From Cymbidium sinense (Eukaryota > Streptophyta > Magnoliopsida > Asparagales > Orchidaceae): 64,000 bases of DNA. The position numbers were made by a program, and so were the translations under genes. The DNA lies in contig JAKCPB010001428.1 of the NCBI GenBank assembly GCA_021442155.1, positions 1 to 64,000 of the forward strand. The letters run 5' to 3'. The first letter of the stretch is position 1. Every line of letters starts with the position of its first letter. The notes under the pieces are model-generated. The model did no database searches and was not told the DNA's origin. It saw only the letters and a list, made by a program, of their open reading frames with translations. This document shows, piece after piece, positions 48,600-58,790 of the stretch.

Positions 48600-49400
48600 G
48601 AATGAAATATAAATCAATGACTTAGTTAGGCTATTGACTGAGTTTATGGACTGCTTTTCATGGAGTCATAAAGAGATGACTGGATTGGCTCCAAATGTAG
48701 CGGACCATAAATTAGTAATAGAGCATACTGCTAACCTTTTCAAGCAAACTCCTAGATGCATGCTATTAAAAATAGAACAACATGTCATTTCTAAAGTCAA
48801 GAAACTGATTGATGCTAGCTTCATCCAAGAAGAAAAATACCCTACTGTTAGCCAAAGCATCATCCCAAGTTAAGAAAAAGAATGGTCACATATGCATCGA
48901 TTTTAAGGATTTAAATAAGGCATTTCCAAAAGATGAATTTCACTACCAATCTGAGCTAATAGTGGACATCATCTCATGTAGTCTTCTCTTTCATGAATGG
49001 CTCATCTGGATATAACCAAATAAAGATAGCCCCTGAAGATGAAAAAACACAGCTTTAGAACCTCGATCAGAATTTATTGCTATAAGGTCATGTCTTTCAT
49101 CCTTAAAAAGGCCGGTGCCACATACCAGTGGGCTATGACTCAAATATTCAACAAACTCATTCATCATCAAGTTGAGTGCTATGTCGATGATGTCGTGATA
49201 AAAAGTAGAGAAATGGAAGACCCTCTCTTTAACTTGAGAGTAGTTTTTGAATAGTTAGGACAATTTAACCTTAAAATTAATCCCCTGAAGTGTGCATTCA
49301 GAGTAGCTTTAGGAAAATTCTTGGGTTTGTTGTCCAATACAGAGAATCAAAATCGATCCGGAGAGATCAAGATGATAAAATGCCACCCCTAAAATTTTAA
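48600..49400 (+). pseudogene. Unit B reverse transcriptase remnant (Ty3/gypsy)
   Basis: In order: FMDCFSWSHKEMTGLAPNVA (48650) with KKLIDASFIQEEKYPT to 48846; frameshift; KKKNGHICIDFKDLNKAFPK (48880-48935); frameshift and loss around SFM-GYNQI (48990-49020); IYCYKVMSF and KKAGATYQWAM (49070-49140); then VECYVDDVVIKSRE with the catalytic YVDD at 49180-49191, in frame. A stop follows RVVFE at 49255. Domain order is normal. At least four breaks make it inactive. Confidence 0.9.
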
Positions 49401-49860
49401 CTCAACTCAGATCATTCCAATGGTGTTTGGTGTATCTAAGATGCCTTATATCCAACCTATCGGGAAGATGTCATCCATTCCCAGCAATTGTCAAAAAGGA
49501 TGCCAAATTCAAGTGGGATGATAAGTGTGAACATGCCTTCAAAAACTTTAAGCATTACCTGATGATGCCGCCAGTTCTAGTAGCCCTTATCTCGAGCAAG
49601 CCGCATATACTTTACACTATTAGATTAGATGACTTCCTTGGTGCTTTATTGGCCCAAGACAATAACGAAGGGAAGGAAAATGCACTCTACTACCTCAGTT
49701 GTCGCCTAATCCCTACTGAGGCTAATTATCCATCCATTGAGAAGAATTTCCTAACTTTAATTGCATCCCAAAAGCTACAGCACTACATGCTTCCTTATAT
49801 GGTGAACTTAATCTCTAGGATCAATCCACTATAGTATCTCATGACACGGCCGACAATATT
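49401..49860 (+). pseudogene. Unit B RNase H (first, gypsy-type) remnant
   Basis: A 135-residue frame (49427-49834): KFKWDDKCEHAFKNFKHYL, then a FLGALLAQDNNEGKENALYY block, a LIPTEANYPSIEKN block and SQKLQHYM. These are the connection and RNase H words that follow RT in Ty3/gypsy elements. It is uninterrupted over this length. The ATG is internal, since the upstream ISNLSGRCHPF belongs to the same chain. Confidence 0.85.
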
Positions 49861-49899
49861 TGGACGGTTGACATGACGGTCCATGATCCTCTCGTAATT

Positions 49900-50460
49900 T
49901 GATAATGCCTTACCTCCTGGATGAAAAGACAAAGAAGGATTTCTTAGAAGACACCCACTTCTCTCTCCACTTAGATGATATCCTCGATGAACAAATCATG
50001 AACTTGGGGGATACTAGCATTCACCAGGGAGATGTACTTTGATGTGGATTCCTCTCAAAGATGAAGAACCATAATCTACTATTCTAAGAAATGGTAGAAT
50101 AGTTCTCTTAACTGGACCATAATGTGATGAGATTCTCATATCACCTGTCTAATCTTTGTACTAACAATAAAGCCAAATATGAGGCTCTGATTGTCAGTCT
50201 AGAGTTAGCCATTACTGTAAGCATTCATAACATCAACATCTTTGGGGATTCTCAGTTAGTTATCAACCAAATCATTGGGTTCTATAAGATTATAAAGCCC
50301 AAGCTTCATTACTACCACAAGTACACCATGGAGTTGTTGGCTTAAATTCCAAATCTTACCATTTATAAGATTTCTTGAGGAGAGAACATTGTACCGTATG
50401 CTTTAGCCAAGCTTGCCAAGGAGTTGGCATGTCTAGAGGACATGTCCATATCAATAAAGG
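49900..50460 (+). pseudogene. Unit B second (archaeal-type) RNase H remnant
   Basis: A 73-residue frame (50124-50345) reads NNKAKYEALIVSLELAI, then INIFGDSQLVINQI and KLHYYHKYTMELL. The NN-A-YEAL and GDSQLV words are the core of the archaeal-type RNase H that Tat-lineage elements have in addition to the usual one. The first Asp region (FDVDSS near 50038) is in another frame. Unit A keeps NNEA at the position that is NNKA here. Damage at both ends makes it non-functional. Confidence 0.8.
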
Positions 50461-51860
50461 TCTAAAATAGACAAGTCTAATCCCTTATTGATATTGAACT
50501 CATCAAAAAGTACTCTCTTAAAGGGTAGGTTGCCATTGCCAAGAAGGATGAGGAGTTAGATTGGAGGCTACCATTCATGGATTACCTAAATGTAGGCAAA
50601 TTACCTCAAGAGAAGTCCCAAGGTCATCAGATGAAGCAGAGAGCACTTTCCTATTCTCTTGTGGTGTCTTGTATTGGCAGTCTTTTGATCATATGTGGTT
50701 ATATTTTTTAGACAAACACAAAGCTCGTAAGATTGTGACCGAGGTACACTCAGGATTATGTGGAGCCAACCATTCCAGTCCAAAGATGAAAGCTAAGATC
50801 AAGAGACTAGGATACTACTGGCCATTGATGATCAAAGATTGCATTGATATGGCTAGGAGATGCTGCCAATGTTAAATACATGGTGTGATCCTACACCAAC
50901 CACCCAATATTCTACATCCTACATTGGTTTTATGGCCATTTGAGTGTTGGGGTACCGGCATAGTGGGTCCGATTAATCCTTCTTCTTCCAAGGGTCATTG
51001 GTTCATCTTAGCTGCTACTTACTACTTTTCCAAATTGGTGAAGGAAATTCCATTAAAAGAGGTCACAGCTCAGCATGTGCTCTAATTTTTTAGGAACCAT
51101 ATTGTATATAGGTTCGGAGTGCCTCGATGAGTTATATCTGATAATTGTACTACATTCAAGAGCACTGAGATCAACAACTTTGCCTAGAGATATAACATAA
51201 ATTGGAGATATTCTACCATCAACTACCCGAGGGCAAATGTCTTAGTAGAAGCCCTCAACAAAACTCTCATCGAAATACTGAAGAAGACACTCGACAATAA
51301 TAAGCGATAGTGGCATGAGCAGTTTATTGTGGCCTTGTGGGCCTACCGTAATATATATAGAACTTCAACTTATTCTACTCCTTTCTCCATTATTTATGGT
51401 CCTGAAGTTGCTCTACCATTAGAAGTCCAACTCCCATCACTAAGGATAGTTGTAGGTAGAAAGATCACAATAGAGAGCAGAATGCCAAGCTGCGGTTAGA
51501 AGAGCTTGAAGGTTTGGAGGAGAGATGCCTGCAGGCATGCAAAAACCTCAAGTTATACAAAGCTAAACTGAATCAAGCTCACAATAAGTTGGACTATCCT
51601 AGAGCTTTTCAAGTATGAGAGTTTATTTTAGTTCTAAGGAGACCAATTGTTGAATGTCGTAAGATGGGAGGCAAGTTTGAACCCACTTGGGAATGCCCTT
51701 TTACCATAGATATGGCCTACCAAAGAGGATCTTACCAGCTTATTAATCATAAGGGAGAGAACCCAATGCTTTCAATCAATGGGCTCTACTTAAATAAGTT
51801 TTATAAATCATGTTTGAAGCTAATTATCATCAATAAAAATTCCATTTTGAATGCAATCTC
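50461..51860 (+). pseudogene. Unit B integrase remnant
   Basis: Zinc-binding part: VHSGLCGANH then YYWPLMIKDCIDMARRCCQC (50740-50875), with His-His and Cys-Cys pairs present. Core: CWGTGIVGPI (50945), where the usual Asp of G-D-IVGPI is Gly, and AATYYFSK, where an Asp is Tyr. FGVPR, stop, VISDNCTTFKS follows (51115-51160) with the second Asp, and VEALNKTL (51247) with the Glu. Then WHEQFIVALWAYR, PEVALPLEVQLPSLR (51400-51440), and a C-terminal frame KFEPTWECPFTIDMAYQ to INGLYLNKFY (51664-51810). Stops at several sites. Confidence 0.9.
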
Positions 51861-51899
51861 TTCCATGTTGAAAGTATTCTTGTTTGCGAGTCTGCCATG

Positions 51900-53350
51900 A
51901 TGTGTTTAGGTGTAAGAAACCTGATATACATTTTATTCTTCATTGACATAACACAAACACAAACTACACACAAACATATAAAACAAATACAAATCTTTTG
52001 TCTCGGGCTACTCTGAGTTGAGATAACACCCCGAGTGACTCTCACTCAGTAGCTACTCTAGGTTGGGCTGACGTGCTGCCCTGTTAATGTGCCACCCCAA
52101 TGGTCTTCTTTTTTTGGAGGATGTAAGTCTACAATGCTTTCCTTCTTTACTTAGCTACTACACTCCGACGAGTGCCTTGTTAGTTTGGTAGGCCTTACTG
52201 CATGGTTGGTAAGCTACCTTATGTTGGCATCATTTAAGAGGATGTGAGTCTGTTATGCTTTCTTCTTGGATTAGCTTTCATATAGTTACTAGATTGAGTA
52301 TATTTGAGGTTTAAGACAAGTCCCCTAGTGGCTCCTTCCCTCCTGAATGCTTCAAGTCTGGGTCTAGTCCTTCCTCGGGGCTCCCCGCCATTGTTGCTCT
52401 AGGTCGAAGACCGTCTCCGATGACAGACTATCCCGATGATCAGTTCCACTTGGAAAGTTGTAAACCTATACACTTTCTTTCTAGATTGATCATTGCACAC
52501 CGATGCGCACCTTAGGTTGGTTGGTTCTAACTATGCTGACAGATACACCACTCATTTTGATACACCTTGGTTGGTTCTCCACATTAAGATACACCACTCA
52601 TGGCAGATGTAAGTCTGGTACACTTTCTCATTGAGTTGGCCACCGTACACCTTTAAACTTTCTTTTCTAAGCTTGAAGATAATAACCCTAGCAACACCTC
52701 CCCTATGGGCACTATATTTGGATCACGTCCTTTGTGACCCCATTTAGACACTGCCCCAATTACTATCGGATTGGATAGTTCCACTTTCTTAGTAACCACC
52801 CTGGAGAGAATTCATCCTGGATGTGATTCTCCCTTGGTCTAATAAATCTGAGATAGGTCAAGGATAATATAGCCCCTTTCTCAGTGTGGTCCCTCACACA
52901 ATAATAGGGTCCATGCAAATATATATACAAAATATATATTCACTTATGGATTAGGAAGACACCCTTAACGGTATATTTTCTAAAGTAAGCATCCTATCTT
53001 TAGGGCCGTGTCAGCAAAACTCCCTATAGGAATCACCTGACTACTATTAAGTTGATATAAGTCCCTAATGGCATTCACTCAATAGTCACCCCTAAGTTGA
53101 GTTTGATTTATTGTTCTACCAACAGGTCACCCCAGTGGTTGCTCCCTGCTTTAGAAGATGTAAGTCTACTAAGCCTTCTTCCTTGCACAGCCATTGCACA
53201 CTAAAAGACAACCCCTTAGGTTAGCTAGCTCTACCCTACAGCTGGTCGAATATCACTTTGGATTTGTAAATCTGAGGTAAGTCAAGGCTGATATAGCCCC
53301 TTTCAGTGAGTTCATCGCACACCGACAAGGTCCATACATTAACTCAGATT
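51900..53350 (+). repeat. Unit B 3' region with diverged repeated phrases
   Basis: Collinear with 8500-10290. The phrase GATGTAAGTCTGCTATGC and its variants recurs near 52113, 52240, 52460, 52607 and 53155, each followed by a CATTGCACACC-like and CCTTAGGTTGG-like part. There is one copy of the segment duplicated in unit A. No kept reading frame. Confidence 0.65.
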
Positions 53351-53366
53351 AAATTAAACTTAATAT

Positions 53367-53742
53367 GATTTTCTCCAGTGGAGTTAAATCACACCCTTCT
53401 CCCCAATTGAGCCCCAAATCATATGTAAACAAGTCAAGATAAAAAAATTAAATTCAAAACCAACATCTCCAGTGGAGCCAAATTAAACAAACTCCCCAAG
53501 TAGAGTCTAAATTAAAGAAATCCAACCAAACTCTTATTCCTAGCAGATACATTCCCAAACAAATCTATGAAATCAAACTCAAATCCTAATCTTCAGTGGA
53601 TAGCCTGAACCTGCTTCTCTAGTGGGAGGTTTATATACTCGATCCCCAGCAAAATTGAGCCCATATCTCTGGCAGATATGCCTCTACATCAATTAAAAGA
53701 AAACAAATTAAAGTTGATTTAAACTTAATCCCAGATGGATTA
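53367..53742 (+). repeat. Chain of short hairpins (unit B)
   Basis: Counterpart of 10400-10701. Clear members: 53367-53390 (GATTT, CTCC / AGT / GGAG, AAATC), 53467-53477 (CTCC/AGT/GGAG), 53662-53680 (CATATCT/CTGGC/AGATATG, seven perfect pairs) and 53726-53742 (TAATCC/CAGAT/GGATTA). The last has the same arms as 10663-10679 in unit A but a different loop. Others (near 53500, 53535, 53590, 53625) are imperfect. The 53662 hairpin is destroyed in unit A. Confidence 0.75.
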
Positions 53743-53849
53743 TAGATTCTTATCTCCACCAGATCTTCTTTCCACAAATCGTATAATCAAATCAAATTCA
53801 AACCTTATCCCCTACAGATTTTCTTCTTCTATGCCCTCGACATAGACCC

Positions 53850-55590
53850 CTCATATGTCATGTCCAATGCATGTGTGATCCCCTAGCGGATATCCATCTA
53901 TGTCCTTGACATTGAATTCTCATCAAATCTTATTTCTTCTCTTATGCACACCTTTAATACTTCAACCAAAAGCCTAACAATGTATTTGTTCAAATTACAT
54001 CATTTTAACATTATAATTAACATTTTATGATTTGTGATGGTGCAAGCTCAAACTAACTATATAATATCATGCTAAACTTATTATAGTATGAATTAACACA
54101 CTATATTATATTATAATATATGATGATGCATTATAATTTTTTATAATATAATATATTGTCTAACATTACACCTCATCAGAATCACTTAAAAGGAGCAAAT
54201 AACAAAATTTTCTCAAAATATGAATAATGTTCATTTTGGACATAAAATTATTATTTATCTATTAGAAATAGTACAAAATAGCATAATTTTGGTGTTGCTT
54301 CTTGGTGTGTGCTAAGAATTTGGCCAAATTCTTCCATCTGAGCCTTCAAATTAACCAAATTCTTCCATCTCAACCTTCAAATTAACATTTTTGTGAGTTT
54401 TGACCCAATGGATTATAACAAAAGTAAAACATACTAAAATGTATAATAAGATTTAGTAACACACCATCACATTCATATATATGTGAAGTTATATTGTTAT
54501 GTACATTATATTTTAATATGCTTTCATATAATATATTATCTTACATTACACCTTAAAATGAATCTCTTTAAGCAAAAAATTTACAAAATTTGGTTGAAAA
54601 ATGAACAATTATTTAATATGCAAAATTCCATTCTTTTGATTAAATGCACACCATAGCACACACCCAATGATGTTCCAAAATGCTTACCTTAAATTTGGCC
54701 AAATCCCATCATTTCAACCTATAAATCTGTATTTTTATGAATTATACCAATACAAACTCTACTACATCATACTATAATAAACTAAAATATGCTAAACAAC
54801 AAGTAGTAATACACAATAGTATGCTATAGTGCATGATGATACACTATGTCATGGCATCCTATATTATAATACACTATAACATATTATCTTACATTATATT
54901 GCATATCACATCACAAGGGATTGCTTAAGATAGAAAATCATAAAAATTAGTTTAAATAATTAAAAACTAATATTTTAGTTGTATCACTTACATATTTTAA
55001 ATTGAAATAATATATTATCATGCCATGCTCTACCTATTATGAATTCGACCAAATTCGACCATTTTAAAGTCTAAATCAATATTTTTATAAATAATGCTAG
55101 TGTTGGCTCGACCGCATGATTATAAAATACTAAAAGAATTTAAAATATGCAAAAAAAATATATTATGATATATAATGCTATAATATGCTACAACATATAA
55201 TATTTATTTAGAACATAAAATCTTACTTTTTAGACTACAAGTGGCGTAGCACACCTTTGGTACTACAACTTAATTCCCACTTGAAATTTAATAAATTTCA
55301 TCATATGATTTATTAAATCAATATTTTTATGATTTATATTAATATAGACTATAGGACACAATACCATAATATACTAAAACATTTCAAAATATCTTTATCA
55401 TCCAAAAACACATCACTACATGCTCAAAGAAATGATGCTACATTATATTATAATATATGGTATTATAATATGATTTAGGGTATTCAAATCTCTAATAGTC
55501 AAGGGAAAGCCTCTTGAAGACATTTTTTTAGTTGCCATAACTATGTTAGGATTAGGCCATTCTTTAGATCTACTCCTAATAGAATCTTTA
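53850..55590 (+). other. Unit B AT-rich 3' tail, with 0.9 kb not in unit A
   Basis: AT-rich, no frames. About 54056-54955 has no counterpart in unit A; the flanks GTGCAAGCTCAAA (54045) and TAGTTGTATCACTTACATA (54978) match unit A at 10972 and 11010. The extra part contains repeats of its own: CAAATTCTTCCATCT with AACCTTCAAATTAAC occurs twice at about 54330 and 54360. Similar phrases on TATA-rich text recur around it. Confidence 0.7.
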
Positions 55591-55827
55591 TTCAAGGTTT
55601 AGGGTTTAGGGTTTAAGGTTAGGGTTTAGGGCTTAGGGCTAGTTAATGGTTTAGGTTTTAAATTTTAGGGTTTGGGGTTTAGGGTTTAGGGTTTAGGGTT
55701 GTAGGTTTTAGGGTTTAGGGTTTATGGTTTTAGAGTTTAGGGTTTTGGGTTTTGGGTTTTAGGGTTCAGGGTTTTGGGTTTTGGGTTTTGGTTTTAGGTT
55801 TAGGGTTTATGATTTAGTGTTTAAGGT
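55591..55827 (+). repeat. TTTAGGG block with TTTTGGG variants
   Basis: Canonical units with GGGTTTTGGG words at 55742-55795. It links unit B directly to GRP copy 8. No genes. Confidence 0.85.
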
Positions 55828-56318
55828 TTTGTTTTAACAGAGAATAAATTCATATTCAATTTTTCTTCTTTTTGATTTCATCAACCAAGTAGCACCCCAA
55901 GTTTTCTAAGACACAAGCAATGACATAGATAAAAAATGAGCACTCATAGAGCAAATCAAAAACCCTAGATAAGTATACCTATCTCTAGTGTAAAGACACA
56001 GTTCCATAAGTAGATTGGATCAATTATTCTTTTATTTCTCTAGTTCCCATCAGAACCACCGCCGCCTCTCGAGTTATGGGATCCTACATCATATCCCCAA
56101 TCTCTCCTGTTGCCACCACCATAACTATAACCTGTGTCGCTCCTCCTACCTCCAAAATAACCATTGCTCCCACCACCAGCTCTATATCCAACAGCACCTC
56201 CGAATTCCCCACCACCACTATGATAATTACGGCCTCAACCTTCGCTTCCACCGCTAGATCTAGACTGGGCCTAGCTGATGGTGATGTTCTTATCATCAAA
56301 GTTCTGCCCATTCTTAGG
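55828..56318 (-). pseudogene. GRP fragment copy 8 (well preserved)
   Basis: On the - strand it opens at AAGAATGGGC (56316): NGQNFDDKNITISQAQSRSS is the end of the RRM, followed by GGSEG, a stop, then GGGEFGGAVGYRAGGG and SRGGGGSDGN with a stop where W should be. The 3' UTR runs to an A-run at 55832. Two or more stops and shifts are present. Known role of the family: RNA chaperone and post-transcriptional control. This copy has no RNP1 or RNP2 and no start. Confidence 0.9.
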
Positions 56319-58369
56319 GTTTAAGGTTTAGGGTTACTTTAGGGTTTATAGTTTAGGGGTAGTTTAAGGTTTAGGGTTTGGGGTTTAGGGTTTAAGGTTG
56401 TAAATTTGGGTTTAGGGTTTAGGTTTAGAGTGGTTTTAGGGTTTGGTAGGGCTTAGGGGTTTAGGAGGCCAGCAGGTTTAGGGGTTTAAGGTATGGAAGT
56501 AGGTTTAGGGTTTAAGGTTTAGGATTTATGGTTTAGGGTATTTTTTTAAATTAAGCAAACCTAGGTTGGTTTTTTATTTATTTTTATTTATTTGAGTTTA
56601 TTATATTTTTTTATTTAAGTCTATTTTTTATTTTTTATTTAGTTTAGTTTATTTATTTTAGTTTAGGTTACTTATTTTAGTTTATTCTTTATTTTAGGTT
56701 TATTTTTTTAGAGTTTTATTTTGTTTTTTTTGAGGTTTGGTTTATTTTATTTTTAGGTTTAGGTTTAAATTTTTAATTTACTTTTTTAGGTTTTAGGTTT
56801 TTATTTTAAGTTTATTTTTTAGGTTTTATTTTTTAGTTTAGGTTTAGGTTTATTTTTAGTTTATTTTATTTTATTTAGTTAAGGTTTAGGTATAGGTTTA
56901 GTTTATATTAGGCTTAGGTTTAGGTTTTCTTTATTTTAGTTTAGTTTATTTTAGTTTTGTTTATTTTATTTTATTTATTTTATTTTATTTTAGGTTTAGG
57001 TTTCTTTTCTTAGTTTAGGTTAGGTTTTATTTTTATTTATTTTTTAGGTTTATTTTAAGGTTTAGGTTTTATTTCATTTTATTTCATTTTATTTTAAGTT
57101 TATTTTATTTTATTTTACATTTAGTTTTATTTTTTTAGGTTTTATTCTTAGTTTATTTTATTTTTAGTTTAGTTTAGGTCTCCCATTTCATTTAGTTTAT
57201 TTTATTTTTTATTATATTCATTTTAGGTTTAGGGTATTTTATTTAGTTTTTTATTATTTATTTTATTTTATATTTAGTTTATGATTCTTTTATTTAAGTT
57301 TTTAATTTAGGGCTCATCATCAGAGTTAAAGCCTGGGCTCAGGGCCTAATGTTTGCCTAGGTTTAAGGATCGTGATTTAGGGCCTGTGGATTTCGCTCAG
57401 GGTTTAGGCCTAGCTCTAGCCAGCCTAGGTTCAGCCTAGTTTGGTTTAGGTTTGGCCAAGCCTAGGGCCAGGGTCCAGTGGGCCTAGGGCCTGTGGATCT
57501 GTGTTTAGGCCCAGGGCTCAGTGGCCAGGGTTTCAGGGCTCAGGTCAAGCATGGTCTTTGGGTTGTGCCTAGCCCGGCCCAGGGCTCAGGTCAGTCAGGA
57601 TCTAAGGCCAGCTCCTGGCCTGTTCAGAGACTAGGGTTGCATGTTTAGTGGTTTCTTTAGGGTTTAGGTTTAGGGTTTTTTTTAAAGAAAAATTAAGTAA
57701 ACAATATAGATTTATTTTAGTTTATTTTTATTTATTTAGTTTTTTTTTATTTTTTATTTTATTTTAGTTTTATTTATTTTAGTTTATTTTTTATTTTAGA
57801 TTTTTAGTTTAGTTTTATTTTATTTCATTTTAAGTTTAGGTTTTATTTTATTTTTTTATTTATAGGTTTTATTTCTATTTTTAGGTTTTTTTAAGATTAT
57901 TATGTTATATTTTAGTAGGCTTAAGTTTATTTTTAGTTTATTTTATTTTATTTAAGATTTTGGTTTTTTTATTTAGTTAGGTTTAGCTTTATTTTTAGTT
58001 TATTATATTTTATTTAGGTTTTATTTAGTTTATTTTATTTTATTTTAGGTTTAGTTTTTTTTATTTATGTTTTTATTTTTTAGTTTAGTTTAGTTTAAAT
58101 ATTTTATTTTAGTTTGTTTTATTTTTTATTTTAGGTAGTTAGGTTTATTTTTTTTAGGTTGTTTATTTTATTTTATTTTTATTTTATTTGGGTTCTTTTA
58201 TTTTATTTTATTTGTGGTTTAGGTTTAGGTTAATTCAAAGTTTTTGGTTTTGGGGTTTGGGTTTTGGGTTTAGAGTTTATGATTTAGGATTTAGTTTTTA
58301 GGGTTTAAGGTTTAGGCTTTAGGTTTTAGGTTTAGGGTTAAAGTTTTAGATTAGGGTTTAGGGTTTTTG
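56319..58369 (+). repeat. Telomere-like DNA, two AT-rich modules
   Basis: A TTTAGGG block runs to 56537. Modules open at 56538-56575 and 57675-57715, 1.14 kb apart. Between them, 57305-57665 is rich in GGGCTCAGG, GGCCCAGGG and GGCCTAGGG words. A degenerate block then runs to 58369. No genes. Confidence 0.85.
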
Positions 58370-58790
58370 ATTTTTTTTAACTAAGAACAAATTCAGATTC
58401 AACATTTCTTCTTTTCGATTTCATTAACCAAGTAATTCACCAAGTTTTCGACGAAATAAGTGATGACATAGATTAAAATGAGCGATATATAAATCAAATG
58501 CCCAAAATAACTAGAACTCTCTCTAAAAGATAGCTAGCATGGATTGGCCATTCTTTTCAGTTCTAACCACCCCACCTCAGTAGGGATCCACCATCATCTA
58601 CATCTCTTCTCCGCCACCACCATGATAACCTATCGCTCCTTCCACCTACATAACCACCACCGCTCACCACCACCTCCATATCCACCAAGCACCTCAGATC
58701 CCCACCACCTTTAACGATCACCTCCTTGCCTCCACTTCAGATAGACTGAGCCTGGTGATGTTCTCTCAGTTAAGTTATGCCCATTCTTAG
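58370..58790 (-). pseudogene. GRP fragment copy 9
   Basis: Border AAGAATGGGC at 58790. The RRM end is shortened by small losses (58740-58775). The glycine-rich tail lies at about 58570-58730 and the 3' UTR runs to an A-run at 58372. It shows the same order and strand as all others. Confidence 0.8.

Larger units (their letters stand above)
43735..55590 (+). mobile_element. Retroelement unit B: decayed Ty3/gypsy (Tat-like) element
   Basis: The second copy of unit A, better preserved and about 0.8 kb longer. The order is leader, purine tract, gag/pre-RT, RT with YVDD, RNase H, second RNase H, integrase, 3' region, hairpin chain and AT-rich tail. It is flanked by TTTAGGG DNA on both sides. It lacks the two tandem duplications of unit A and carries about 0.9 kb of tail not found there. 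No LTR pair or primer binding site could be identified by eye. All frames are interrupted. Confidence 0.85.
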
